This document shows, in pieces, positions 16,895 to 25,469 of a stretch of DNA of 64,000 nt. The translations under genes and the position numbers were made by a program. How positions within the stretch are numbered: the stretch's first letter is position 1; each line of letters starts with the position of its first letter. This DNA is from Microbacterium sp. GTDB lineage: Bacteria; Actinomycetota; Actinomycetes; Actinomycetales; Microbacteriaceae. A model generated the notes under the pieces. It was not told where the DNA came from and did no database searches. It was given only the letters and a program-made list of their open reading frames with translations. The stretch covers positions 68,005 to 132,004 of the forward strand of contig QFPM01000008.1 of the NCBI GenBank assembly GCA_003248655.1, in the 5' to 3' direction.

Positions 16895-17661
16895 ACCTCG
16901 CGCCACGTCTGGTCGAGGGCGTCGAGCACGAGTATCCGCCCGCGCAGCGGCCGGCCCGCACCGACGATGAGTTTGATCGTCTCCATCGCCATGACCGACC
17001 CCACCGCACCGCACACTGGGCCGAGCACGCCCGCGACCCGGCATGTGCCGCCCGGGTCGTCCACGGGAAGCACCGGGTAGAGATCGTCGAACCCGACGCC
17101 GCCCCGGTCGAAGACCCCGACCTGGCCGTCGAGTCCGATCGCCGATCCCCACACCAGCGGGATGCCGTGGGCCGCCGCCGCACCCGCCACAATCGCCTGC
17201 GTCGCGAAGGTGTCCGACCCATCGACGATGACGTCCCAGCCGGCGAGCAAGCGCTCGGCGGATGCCAGGTCGATCCGCTCCGCGATCGGAACCACCCGCA
17301 CGAACGGGTTGAGCGCGGCAAGCGCGCGGGCCGCCGACTCAACCTTCGGCGAACCCTCCGGCGAACCCGCATGGATCGTCTGCCGGTGCAGATTCGACAC
17401 GGTGACGACGTCGTCGTCGACGATGCCGATCGTGCCGACCCCCGCCCCCGCGAGGGCGGTCAGCACGGGCGAGCCGAGCCCCCCGGCCCCGACGACGAGC
17501 ACACGCGCGGCGCCCAGGCGCCGCTGCCCGACCTCCCCGATCTCGGGCAACGCAAGCTGGCGCGCGTACCGCGCGCGCTCCTCGGGCGTGAGCGGCGGCC
17601 CCGGCTCGACGAGGGGCGCCGCGGTGTCACGATCGATCGGAAGAGTCATGTCGGCATCCAT
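16876..17661 (-). CDS. moeB: MoeB/ThiF-family adenylyltransferase
   Basis: This 261-residue E1-like enzyme activates the C-terminal glycine of MoaD with ATP. It shows the nucleotide-binding GAGGLGSP at about residues 56-63, DDDVVTVSNLHRQT, DGSDTFATQ, and the cysteine-containing GGTCRVAGVLGPVCG region. There is no C-terminal rhodanese domain, so the sulphur donor must be a separate protein. The ATG at 17661 is preceded by GAGGAGG; a second ATG at 17649 is possible. Position beside moaD supports MoeB rather than ThiF. Confidence 0.88.
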   Translation of the reverse strand: MDADMTLPIDRDTAAPLVEPGPPLTPEERARYARQLALPEIGEVGQRRLGAARVLVVGAGGLGSPVLTALAGAGVGTIGIVDDDVVTVSNLHRQTIHAGSPEGSPKVESAARALAALNPFVRVVPIAERIDLASAERLLAGWDVIVDGSDTFATQAIVAGAAAAHGIPLVWGSAIGLDGQVGVFDRGGVGFDDLYPVLPVDDPGGTCRVAGVLGPVCGAVGSVMAMETIKLIVGAGRPLRGRILVLDALDQTWREVAIRRG

Positions 17662-17721
17662 TGTCCTCCTCGACCCCCCGCGGGTGTCGGACCCCGCTTC
17701 TACGCTGAGAGGACGCCTCTT

Positions 17722-18372
17722 TTGCTTCTCTCGTTGGGCGTCGGCGCCGTTCCTGACTTCGTCGATCGCCACACCGATCGCGGCGACGGTCCCGTTCGCG
17801 TCGGATATCTCGACGACGCTGCCCGCCCGTACGGCGATGCGCCGTTTATCACGGCCGAGCGCGAGCGGGTCGCCGCGCTCGGGTTCCCCGTGACGACCCT
17901 CACGGCGGGGGCGTTCGACGATGCGGACTCGTTCGCTGCCGCGCTCGACGACGTCGATGTGCTGTACGTCGCCGGGGGCAACACCTTCGCTCTCCTCGCG
18001 GCCCTGCGGCGGCACGGCGCCGATGCGATCGTGGTCGCGCGCGTGCGCGCCGGGCTTCCCTACATCGGCTCCAGCGCGGGGTCGATCATCGCCGGCCCCA
18101 GCGTCGAGCCGGCGGAGCCGATGGACGATCCGGGCGAAGCACCCGACCTCGTCGGCCGCGAGGGTCTCGCGCTCGTCGACACGGTCGTGATCCCGCATGC
18201 CGACGGCGCGCTACCGCCCTATCCGCCGGCGCTGATCGCCGGCATCCGCGAGACGTACGGTGGCCGCTACCCGCTCACCTTCCTGAACGACGATCAGGCG
18301 CTGCTCATCGACGACGGGCCACCGCGGGTGATCGCGTCTGCCGGAGCACCGGGCATCCGCGGACCCTCTTGA
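17722..18372 (+). CDS. Peptidase S51 / dipeptidase E family protein
   Basis: The 216-residue protein has the S51 nucleophile elbow GSSAGSIIAGPS near residue 117, preceded by LYVAGGNTFALLAAL, the fold feature shared with peptidase E, and VVIPHADG, which supplies the histidine. Peptidase E cleaves Asp-X dipeptides; S51 members also include cyanophycinases. A TTG at 17722 with GAGAGGA upstream is the best start in frame, as no ATG or GTG is available near the N-terminus. Its 5' end faces the moeB start. Confidence 0.8.
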   Translation: MLLSLGVGAVPDFVDRHTDRGDGPVRVGYLDDAARPYGDAPFITAERERVAALGFPVTTLTAGAFDDADSFAAALDDVDVLYVAGGNTFALLAALRRHGADAIVVARVRAGLPYIGSSAGSIIAGPSVEPAEPMDDPGEAPDLVGREGLALVDTVVIPHADGALPPYPPALIAGIRETYGGRYPLTFLNDDQALLIDDGPPRVIASAGAPGIRGPS

Positions 18373-18394
18373 GTCTCCCGTCTCAGGAATGCCC

Positions 18395-18470
18395 GTCGCG
18401 CTGCCCAAAACTGCTCGCGCTATCGAACGTTCATGCGCGCGAGCAGCTTTCGACCGCGCGAACGGCCATT
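18395..18470. repeat. Hairpin-forming repeat, candidate bidirectional terminator
   Basis: CTGCTCGCGC at 18411-18420 pairs exactly with GCGCGAGCAG at 18437-18446, flanked by AAAA and TTTC on the outer sides. It sits between the convergent S51 peptidase and MinD-like genes. The flanking words resemble the GCGCTATCGAA elements near 29.7 and 30.8 kb. Confidence 0.6.
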
Positions 18471-18501
18471 CGCCGTGCGCGCGACACGCCAAGCCCCGGG
18501 C

Positions 18502-20169
18502 TCAGAGGCGCTCGGCGATGGATGCCGCGACCGTCAGCCACGCGTTGCGGGTCTCGGGCGCCAGGGCGTCGAAATCGATCGGACCGCCGTCGACGAGCGC
18601 CGCGTCGTACGGAACGTGCACGACGTCCGCCGTCACCTGCGCGAAGTGGTGCTCGAGGCGCTCCGCGAGCTTGCGGTCAGGCTTGGCCGACGGCGCGGCG
18701 AGGATCGTCACGGCCTCGTCGATCTTGCGGTCGAAGCCCTTCTCGCGCAGGCCGTCGAGCAACCACGCGGCACTTGCCGCGGTGTCTTCGCGGACCGTCG
18801 AGACGATGACGAGCTGGTCGGCCGCCGCGACAGCGGCGACCCAGTTCGACGCGCGCATGTTGTTGCCGGTGTCGACGATCAGCAGGCGGTAGTAGCGCGA
18901 GAGCACGCCGTGCAGCCGGTCGAAGGCGGCCGCGTCGATCGTCGAGGATGCCGCCGCATCCTCATCGGATGCCAGGACGTCGAACCGGGCATCCACCTGC
19001 GTGCGGACGTACGTGTCGAGGGCGGCGAGGCTCGCCTGGCTCGGCTCGGCGAACGAGTCGAGGTGCTCGAGCAGGTCGACCGCGGTGCGGTGGTGCGGGG
19101 CGTTCTGCGCGCGCCAGCCGAGGGTTCCGCGGGTCTCGTTGTTGTCCCACGCGAGGGTCGCGCCGCCGCGCTGCGTCCCGAAGGTCGCGGCAAGCAAGAG
19201 CGTCGAGGTCGTCTTGTGCGCGCCACCCTTGGGGTTGAGCACGACGATCGTGCGCGGAGCGTCGAGCCGGCGCTGCACCATCCGCTCGCGGTCGAGGCGC
19301 GACCGCTCTGCCTTGCCGGGGCGCGGCGAGATCGCCCCGCCGGTCGCCTTGCGGATCGCGCCCTGCCACCCTTCCGTCGCGCGCGGCTTGGCGCGGTCGG
19401 TGCGCGAGTTCAGCAGGTCTTCGACCGTCGGCGCGGTGCGCGGGGCGCCCTGGCGCACGGCGCCGATGCGGAACACTCCCTCGGGGATGCCGGCGTCGCG
19501 GCCGGCACCCTCGCGGGCCCCGCCCTCGCGGCGGGTGACGTTGCTGCGTCGCGCGCCCACGGGCTCCGGTCCAGACTCCGCCGCGACAGGCGCGGGCTGA
19601 GGCGCAGGCTCGGGCTCCCCGGCATCCGCCCCCCGCGCCGAGTGGCCCGGTTCGTGCCGAACGGCCTGCTCCGGAGGCGCAAACAAGGGGTGCTCTGGGT
19701 GCGAACCGGTCCGGTCGGCGGATGCCGCGGTCTCGGGCACGACGGATGCCGCGGGCACGGGCTCGGGTTCGGGCACGGCGGATGCCGCGGCCGCGGCCGC
19801 GGGCTCGGGTTCCGGCTCCCCGGCATCCGCGCCCTGCGCCGAGTGGCCCGGTTCGTGCCGAACGGCCTGGTCCGGAGGCGCGAACTCGGGGTGCTCTGGG
19901 TGCGAACCGGTGCTCTCGGCGAGCGCGGTCGCCTCGATGAACGAGCCGTCGGGATGCACGATGAGAGGCCACCGCACGTCGCCGTCGACGACGAGCGCCG
20001 TGACCGGCTCGCCCGCCGACGCGGCGAGCTGGCGGATGGACTCGACGATGCGGCCGCGCAAGCCCTCTTCGGTCGAGGCGAAGACCTCGTCGACCTGCCC
20101 CGCGACGTGGATCTCGGCGACGGTCTTCGACGTGAAGTGCACGATCGGTTCGGAGGTGACGGTTCCCAC
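18502..20169 (-). CDS. MinD/ParA-like P-loop ATPase with long proline-rich N-terminal region
   Basis: Residues 300-555 form a MinD/ParA/SIMIBI ATPase with a deviant Walker A (KGGAHKTT, 314-321) and IVDTGNN as Walker B. Residues 1-85 form a separate small domain. Residues 87-190 are low complexity and hold a duplicated unit of about 37 residues (87-123 and 154-190) beginning TGSHPEHP. The layout resembles EspI-type proteins of type VII secretion loci, but no secretion genes are nearby, so a partner cannot be named. Parts of the linker are acidic and proline rich. It probably acts at the membrane or on a polar structure; this is inference. Confidence 0.7.
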   Translation of the reverse strand: MGTVTSEPIVHFTSKTVAEIHVAGQVDEVFASTEEGLRGRIVESIRQLAASAGEPVTALVVDGDVRWPLIVHPDGSFIEATALAESTGSHPEHPEFAPPDQAVRHEPGHSAQGADAGEPEPEPAAAAAASAVPEPEPVPAASVVPETAASADRTGSHPEHPLFAPPEQAVRHEPGHSARGADAGEPEPAPQPAPVAAESGPEPVGARRSNVTRREGGAREGAGRDAGIPEGVFRIGAVRQGAPRTAPTVEDLLNSRTDRAKPRATEGWQGAIRKATGGAISPRPGKAERSRLDRERMVQRRLDAPRTIVVLNPKGGAHKTTSTLLLAATFGTQRGGATLAWDNNETRGTLGWRAQNAPHHRTAVDLLEHLDSFAEPSQASLAALDTYVRTQVDARFDVLASDEDAAASSTIDAAAFDRLHGVLSRYYRLLIVDTGNNMRASNWVAAVAAADQLVIVSTVREDTAASAAWLLDGLREKGFDRKIDEAVTILAAPSAKPDRKLAERLEHHFAQVTADVVHVPYDAALVDGGPIDFDALAPETRNAWLTVAASIAERL

Positions 20170-20293
20170 GGGGGCCTTTCGATTCGGGTGTGCTCGCCGC
20201 CCGGGCGGTGTCGCGGTGAGCGCTCCGAGTATCCCACCGGCGGGCCGTCTGCCCCGGCATCCCGCGCCGCGCCGCGGCAGACGGGCGGCGCTC

Positions 20294-20405
20294 CGTAAAG
20301 CGACCCGCGACCGCCGCGCCGCGTAAACCGACCCGCGACCGACGCGCCGCGTAAACCGACCGGCGACCGGCGCGCCGCGTAAACCGACCGGCGACTTCCT
20401 GCGGC
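20294..20405. repeat. Four tandem 28-bp repeats between apt and the MinD-like gene
   Basis: CGTAAA occurs at 20294, 20322, 20350 and 20378, each followed by a CGACCCGCGACC or CGACCGGCGACC variant and GCGCCG, giving an exact 28-bp period. The array has no unique spacers, so it is not CRISPR-like. The rest of the 280-base gap shows no gene. Confidence 0.85.
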
Positions 20406-20449
20406 GCGGCGGTCCCGACGCGATCGCCGCGCCCGACGACCAGCGCGAC

Positions 20450-20968
20450 CTACACGCGAAAGACGCTGTGCACCGGCCCGCACGCGGCCTGGCCGCCGAG
20501 GTCGACGAGCTCCATGAGCACGGCGGTTCCGGCGAGGCTCAGGCCCAGCTCGCCCAGCAGCTCCTGCCCCGCGCGCAGCGTGCCGCCGGTCGCGAGGATG
20601 TCGTCGACGAGCAAGACCCGCGTGCCGCGCGGCAGGTCGTCCGACATCTCGATCGCGGCGGTGCCGTACTCGAGCGAGTACTCGACGGATGCCGCGGGCC
20701 GCGGGAGCTTCCCCGCTTTGCGGATCGGGGCCATGCCGACGCCCGCCTCGATCGCGACCGCTCCCGCGAGCATGAACCCGCGCGCCTCGACGCCCGCGAC
20801 GACGTCGAACTCCCCCTCGAACGGCGCGATCAGCGCTCCAACGACGGCGCGCAGGCCCGCAGCGTCCGCCAGCAGCGGGGAGATGTCGCGGAAAAGGATG
20901 CCGGGCTCGGGAAAGTCCGGGATGGTCGCGATGAGCGATTCGGCGCGGGCGAGGGCCTCGGAGGTCAC
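20450..20968 (-). CDS. apt: Adenine phosphoribosyltransferase
   Basis: This 172-residue enzyme makes AMP from adenine and PRPP. It has the PRPP-binding VLLVDDILATGGT motif near residue 118, GVEARGFMLAGA near residue 59, and FPEPGILFRDISPLL near the start, all typical of Apt. The GTG start at 20968 gives the usual length. It stands alone between repeats, away from the secDF-relA context in which apt often occurs. Confidence 0.95.
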   Translation of the reverse strand: MTSEALARAESLIATIPDFPEPGILFRDISPLLADAAGLRAVVGALIAPFEGEFDVVAGVEARGFMLAGAVAIEAGVGMAPIRKAGKLPRPAASVEYSLEYGTAAIEMSDDLPRGTRVLLVDDILATGGTLRAGQELLGELGLSLAGTAVLMELVDLGGQAACGPVHSVFRV

Positions 20969-20998
20969 GGCCCCAGCGTAGGGCGCGGCTGCCGACCG

Positions 20999-21083
20999 TT
21001 GCTAACTCCTCCGATTCGGGCGCCGACGGGGCCGAAACAGCCTCTGCGTTCCGATTCGGGCCCGAATCTGCGGAGTTACCAAC
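20999..21083. repeat. Inverted repeat of the TAACTCC family upstream of apt
   Basis: The left arm GTTGCTAACTCCTCCGATTC starting at 20999 is mirrored by a right arm CCCGAATCTGCGGAGTTACC starting at 21061. The TAACTCC ends and GATTC/GAATC inner words match the element at 16291-16369, so the two are one repeat family. It lies between divergent apt and the alpha-glucosidase gene. Confidence 0.75.
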
Positions 21084-21127
21084 ATCGCACCCCCGGGCCA
21101 GATGCCGGGTGACCCGCCCTACCCCGT

Positions 21128-21143
21128 GCGTAAGCGCTTACGC
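21128..21143. promoter_or_regulatory. LacI-type operator before the alpha-glucosidase gene
   Basis: GCGTAAGCGCTTACGC is a perfect 16-bp palindrome ending 12 bases before the ATG at 21156. The central GTAAGCGCTTAC has the CG centre typical of LacI/GalR operators. The LacI-family gene lies immediately downstream of the glucosidase, so autoregulated repression of both is likely. Confidence 0.8.
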
Positions 21144-21155
21144 TACGCTGGTGCC

Positions 21156-22892
21156 ATGTCGTCGCAGCCGACCTCCGAAGCCGCATCCACAGCCGCAGAA
21201 GCTCGGGCCCAAGCCCAAGCCACCACCGCCCTCGCCCCGATCGGCGCGAACCGCCCGGGCGCCGAGTGGTGGCGCACCGCCGTGATCTACCAGATCTACC
21301 CGCGCTCGTTCGCGGATGCCTCCGGCGACGGCATCGGCGACCTCGCGGGCGTGACGGCGCACCTCCCCGACTTGCAGAAGCTCGGCGTGGATGCCGTGTG
21401 GCTCAGCCCCTTCTACCGTTCGCCGCAGCGCGACGCCGGCTACGACGTCGCCGACTACCGCGATGTCGATCCGCTGTTCGGCACCCTCGCCGACTTCGAC
21501 GCGATGCTCGCCGAGGCGCACGCGCGGGGCATCCGCGTGATCGTCGACCTCGTCCCGAACCACAGCTCGAACGAGCACGTCTGGTTCCAGGAGGCGCTGG
21601 CGGAAGGGCCGGGCTCCGCCGCCCGCGCCCGCTACCTCTTCCGCGACGGCCGGGGCCTCGACGGCAACGTGCCGCCGAACAACTGGGAGTCGGTCTTCGG
21701 CGGCCCCGCGTGGACCCGCACGACGAACCCCGACGGCACCCCCGGTCAGTGGTACCTGCACCTGTTCGACTCGAGCCAGCCCGACTTCGACTGGGCGAAC
21801 CCCGAGGTACAGGAGGCGTTCCGCGGCATCCTGCGGTTCTGGCTCGATCGCGGGGTCGATGGCTTCCGCGTCGACGTCGCGCACGGGCTCGTCAAGACCG
21901 ACGGCCTGCCCGATCACCTGCCCTCGGTGGATGCCGACAGCATGGGCGGCGCGGCCGACGACGATGCCCCGTACTGGGGCCAGGAGGGCGTGCACGAGAT
22001 CTACCGCGACTGGCACCGCGTGCTCGCCGAGTACGACGGCGACCGGGCCCTGTGCGCCGAGGCATGGCTGCCGACCGTCGACCGGACGGCCGAGTGGGTG
22101 CGCCCCGACGAGATGCACCAGGCGTTCAACTTCCCGTATCTGATGACCGAGTGGGATGCCGGGGCGATCCGCGAGGTCATCGCCGAGTCGCTGCGCGCGT
22201 ACCCCGCCGTCGGCGCGCCCGCGACCTGGGTGCTCAGCAACCACGACGTCGTCCGGCACGCGTCGCGCCTGGCCCTCACGGCCGAGAACCCGCAGGGGCA
22301 CGGCATCGGGCCGGACTCTCCCGGCCAGCCGATCCCCGAGGTGGGCCTGCGCCGCGCCCGCGCCGCGACGACCGTCATGCTGGCGCTGCCCGGCTCGGCG
22401 TACGTCTACCAGGGCGAAGAGCTCGGCCTTCCCGAGGTCATCGATCTGCCGGGCGAGGTGCGGCAGGACCCGACCTGGTTCCGTACCAACCACGAGCGCT
22501 ATGGGCGCGACGGATGCCGGGTGCCGATCCCGTGGGCATCCGACGCCCCCGCCTACGGCTTCAGCCCGACCGGTGAGAGCTGGCTGCCGCAGCCCGCGGA
22601 GTGGGCGCGCCTCGCGCGCGACGTGCAGGAGGGCGACCCCGACTCGACGCTGTGGCTGTACCGCACGCTCCTCGCGACGCGTCGCGCGGAGGGCCTCGGC
22701 GCGGGGACGCTCGAGTGGCTCGGCGGCTTCGGCGACGACGTCATCGCGTTCCGGAACGGCCACGTCACGGTCGTCGCGAACGCCGGCACCGAGCCGGTCG
22801 CGCTCCCGAGCGGAGCCGTGCTCGCGGCGAGCGAGCCGTTCGAGGGCACCGAGCTGCCGGTCGACGTCGCCGTCTGGATCGTCGCGGACTGA
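21156..22892 (+). CDS. Glycoside hydrolase family 13 alpha-glucosidase
   Basis: This 578-residue cytoplasmic enzyme hydrolyses alpha-glucosidic bonds of short maltodextrins, isomaltose or sucrose-like sugars. The four GH13 regions are visible: DLVPNHSS, GFRVDVAHG with the nucleophile aspartate, CAEAW with the acid/base glutamate, and VLSNHDVVRH. The N-terminus reads WWRTAVIYQIYPRSFADASGD after a 33-residue Ala-rich leader. The exact substrate cannot be fixed from motifs. A LacI operator overlaps its promoter region, and the lacI-type gene follows 43 bases after the stop, so the pair is probably one sugar-induced operon. Confidence 0.92.
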   Translation: MSSQPTSEAASTAAEARAQAQATTALAPIGANRPGAEWWRTAVIYQIYPRSFADASGDGIGDLAGVTAHLPDLQKLGVDAVWLSPFYRSPQRDAGYDVADYRDVDPLFGTLADFDAMLAEAHARGIRVIVDLVPNHSSNEHVWFQEALAEGPGSAARARYLFRDGRGLDGNVPPNNWESVFGGPAWTRTTNPDGTPGQWYLHLFDSSQPDFDWANPEVQEAFRGILRFWLDRGVDGFRVDVAHGLVKTDGLPDHLPSVDADSMGGAADDDAPYWGQEGVHEIYRDWHRVLAEYDGDRALCAEAWLPTVDRTAEWVRPDEMHQAFNFPYLMTEWDAGAIREVIAESLRAYPAVGAPATWVLSNHDVVRHASRLALTAENPQGHGIGPDSPGQPIPEVGLRRARAATTVMLALPGSAYVYQGEELGLPEVIDLPGEVRQDPTWFRTNHERYGRDGCRVPIPWASDAPAYGFSPTGESWLPQPAEWARLARDVQEGDPDSTLWLYRTLLATRRAEGLGAGTLEWLGGFGDDVIAFRNGHVTVVANAGTEPVALPSGAVLAASEPFEGTELPVDVAVWIVAD

Positions 22893-22935
22893 CCCGCGAC
22901 CGGCGGCGAGCGACGAGACGACGAACGGGGCCATA

Positions 22936-23937
22936 ATGCCAGGCGGACCCAGCCTCGACGACCTCGCCGCCGCGGCGGGCGTGTCGATCGCGACGGTTTC
23001 GCGCGCGCTGAGCGGCCGCGGACGGGTCTCGGATGCCACGCGCGACCGCATCCGCGCCCTCGCGGCGGAGCTCGGGTACGTGGCATCCGCCTCGGCATCC
23101 GGCCTGGCCTCGGGCCGCACCCAGAACATCGGCGTCGTCGTGCCGCTGCTCGACCGCTGGTTCTTCGCGACCGTCCTGAGCGGCATCGGCGCGCATCTCG
23201 CGCCGCGCGGCTACGACATCGCGCTGTACAACCTGACCGACGACCCCGCGCAGCGCCGCCACGTGCTCGAGACGTCGCTGCGCCGGGGCCGCGTCGACGG
23301 CCTCATCGCACTGTCCATCGTGATGACGGATGCCGAGGTCGACCTGCTCGAGGCCTCGGGACTTCCGACCGTCGGGCTCGGCGCGACGTCGCTGCGCCTC
23401 CCCACGCTGCGGATCGACGACGTCGCGGTCGCCCGCACCGCGACCGCGCACCTGCTCGGGCTCGGCCACCGCCGCATCGCGCACATCGGGCAGAGCGCGC
23501 CCGACTCGCCCCTCGACATTCCGACCCTTCGCCGCCGCGGGTTCGAGCAAGAGCTATCCGCCGCCGGACTCAAGCCGCACGCCGTCGTCGACGCCGACTT
23601 CACGATCGACGAGGGCCACCGCGCGGCCGCGGCGCTGCTGGATGCCGGGGAGCCGCCGACCGCGATCTTCGCCGCCTCCGACGAGCTGGCCTTCGGCGTG
23701 CTGTTCGCGGCGCGCGAGCGCGGGCTCGAGGTGCCGGGCGACCTGTCGGTGGTGGGCGTCGACGGGCATCCGTTCGCGGAGTTCTTCGGCCTCACGACGA
23801 TCGCGCAGTTCCCGAACGCGCAGGGCGAGGCGGCGGGCGCCGCGATCCTCGAGCTGGTGGAGACGGGCGCCGCGCCCGGCCCCGAGCCGCTGCCGTTCGA
23901 GCTCGTCGCGCGCGCCTCGACCGCCCCGCCGCGCTGA
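22936..23937 (+). CDS. LacI-family transcriptional regulator
   Basis: The 333-residue protein has an N-terminal LacI helix-turn-helix (LDDLAAAAGVSIATVSRALSG, hinge GYVASASASGLASGRT) and a periplasmic-binding-like sensor domain from about residue 60, including FAASDELAFGVL and VVGVDGHPFAEF. It most likely represses the alpha-glucosidase operon through the palindrome at 21128 and is released by a sugar. The ATG at 22936 is the first in frame. There is no obvious transporter gene alongside, so uptake must be encoded elsewhere. Confidence 0.93.
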   Translation: MPGGPSLDDLAAAAGVSIATVSRALSGRGRVSDATRDRIRALAAELGYVASASASGLASGRTQNIGVVVPLLDRWFFATVLSGIGAHLAPRGYDIALYNLTDDPAQRRHVLETSLRRGRVDGLIALSIVMTDAEVDLLEASGLPTVGLGATSLRLPTLRIDDVAVARTATAHLLGLGHRRIAHIGQSAPDSPLDIPTLRRRGFEQELSAAGLKPHAVVDADFTIDEGHRAAAALLDAGEPPTAIFAASDELAFGVLFAARERGLEVPGDLSVVGVDGHPFAEFFGLTTIAQFPNAQGEAAGAAILELVETGAAPGPEPLPFELVARASTAPPR

Positions 23938-24254
23938 GCAGGCCCTCCACCCCCCTCGCGCGCCGAGCTGGCCCCGCCCCCGGCCGCCCGTGCCGCGCCG
24001 GCCCCCGCCGCGCCCGCCGCGCCCGCCGCCGCCCCCGGTGATCGAGTGCCCGCGGCGTAGCAGCGGGTGTATCGAGATCATGCCCCCACGCAGGGTCGCC
24101 CTGGTTTCGATACGCCCGGCTCCGCCGGGCTACTCAACCACCGGGGGAAGGGAGTCACCCGCCGGGCTACTCAACCACCGGGGGAAGGGAGTCACCCGCC
24201 GGGCTACTCAACCACCGGGGGAAGGGAGGTCGTGCCCCGCGTAGGCTCGATGCC
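23938..24254. repeat. Gene-free gap with C-rich tract and three 37-bp tandem repeats
   Basis: This 317-base gap begins with a C-rich GCC/CGC tract (to about 24045) and ends with three tandem 37-bp units starting GCCGGGCTAC at 24124, 24161 and 24198. Each unit contains CTCAACCACCGGGGGAAGGG, so each carries a pairable CCACCGGGGG segment. The units end 24 bases before the next start codon. No coding region was recognised. Confidence 0.8.
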
Positions 24255-25469
24255 ATGAGCATCGATCTCGAAGCCCTCTACATCGATCTGCACCGGCATC
24301 CCGAACTGTCGTTCCAAGAGACCCGCACGGCGGGTGTCATCGCGCGCGAACTCGCCGCACTCGGACTCGAGGCCACCGAGGGTCTCGGCAAGACGGGCGT
24401 CGCGACGCAGATCGCGAACGGCGACGGCCCCGTCGTGTGGCTGCGTGCCGACATGGACGGCCTGCCCGTCGCCGAGCAGACCGGGCTCCCCTACGCGAGC
24501 ACCGCGCGCGGCACCGACACGAGCGGCACCGACGTTCCCGTGATGCACGCGTGCGGCCACGACATGCACGTCACGGCGCTGCTCGGCGCGCTCGAGAAGC
24601 TCCAGAACACGAAGGACGAGTGGTCGGGCACCGTCGTCGCCGTCTTCCAGCCCGCCGAGGAGTACGGCGCCGGCTCGCAGGCGATGATCCGCGATGGCGT
24701 GCTCGACCGGTTCCCCCACCCCGACATCGTGCTCGGCCAGCACCTCACGCCCCTTCCCGCCGGCACGATCGGGGTGCGCCCGGGCACCCAGATGGCGGCA
24801 TCCGACGGCCTGACCGTGACGCTCCTCGGCCGCGGCGGCCACGGCTCGCGTCCGCACGCGACGATCGATCCGGTCGTGATGGCCGCGGCGACCGTCATGC
24901 GCCTGCAGACGGTCGTCTCGCGCGAGATCGACCCCCGCGAGATGGCGGTCGTCACCGTCGGATCGATCCACGCGGGCCTGAAGAACAACATCATCCCCGC
25001 CGAGGCGCGCCTCGAGCTGAGCCTGCGCTACCCCGACGACGAGGCGCGCGAAGACGTCATGGCGCGCGTCGAGCGCATCGTACGGGCCGAGGCGCAGGCA
25101 TCCGGAGCGACCGACGAGCCCGTCATCGTCGTCGACCACTCCCTGCCGCCGACGATCAACGACGCGGATGCCACCGCGCGCCTGACCGCCGCGTGGGACC
25201 GTGCCTTCGGCGAGGGCACCGTCGTCGACCCGGGCATGTTCACCGGCAGCGAGGACGTCTCGTGGTTCGCACGCGACGCGGGCGTGCCGCTCGTGTTCTG
25301 GTTCTGGGGCGGGCTCGACCCGCAGCAGTTCGCGGATGCCGTGGCGCGCGGCACCGTCAACGAAGACATCCCCACGAACCACTCGTCGTTCTTCGCCCCG
25401 ATCCTGCACCCGACGATCGAGCGCGGCGTCGACGCCCTCGTCGTCGCCGCACGCGAGTTCCTCTCGTGA
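24255..25469 (+). CDS. M20-family metal-dependent amidohydrolase/peptidase
   Basis: This 404-residue enzyme belongs to the M20D amidohydrolases that cleave N-acyl amino acids, hippurate or similar conjugates. Metal ligands are visible in RADMDGLPV, HACGHDMHVTALLG and QPAEEYGAG, with the dimerisation insert GRGGHGSRPH and the C-terminal NHSSFFAP histidine. Two zinc ions would be bound. The natural substrate cannot be told from sequence. Its stop overlaps the GTG of the next gene (GTGA), so they are co-translated. Confidence 0.88.
   Translation: MSIDLEALYIDLHRHPELSFQETRTAGVIARELAALGLEATEGLGKTGVATQIANGDGPVVWLRADMDGLPVAEQTGLPYASTARGTDTSGTDVPVMHACGHDMHVTALLGALEKLQNTKDEWSGTVVAVFQPAEEYGAGSQAMIRDGVLDRFPHPDIVLGQHLTPLPAGTIGVRPGTQMAASDGLTVTLLGRGGHGSRPHATIDPVVMAAATVMRLQTVVSREIDPREMAVVTVGSIHAGLKNNIIPAEARLELSLRYPDDEAREDVMARVERIVRAEAQASGATDEPVIVVDHSLPPTINDADATARLTAAWDRAFGEGTVVDPGMFTGSEDVSWFARDAGVPLVFWFWGGLDPQQFADAVARGTVNEDIPTNHSSFFAPILHPTIERGVDALVVAAREFLS

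Noticed and set aside
16876..18198. Extended 440-residue moeB frame starting at 18198
   Set aside because: The upstream half is antisense to the S51 peptidase gene, and the GAGGAGG site fixes the start at 17661.
20294..20405. CRISPR array at the 28-bp tandem repeats
   Set aside because: Units are contiguous without unique spacers and no cas gene is present anywhere in the window.
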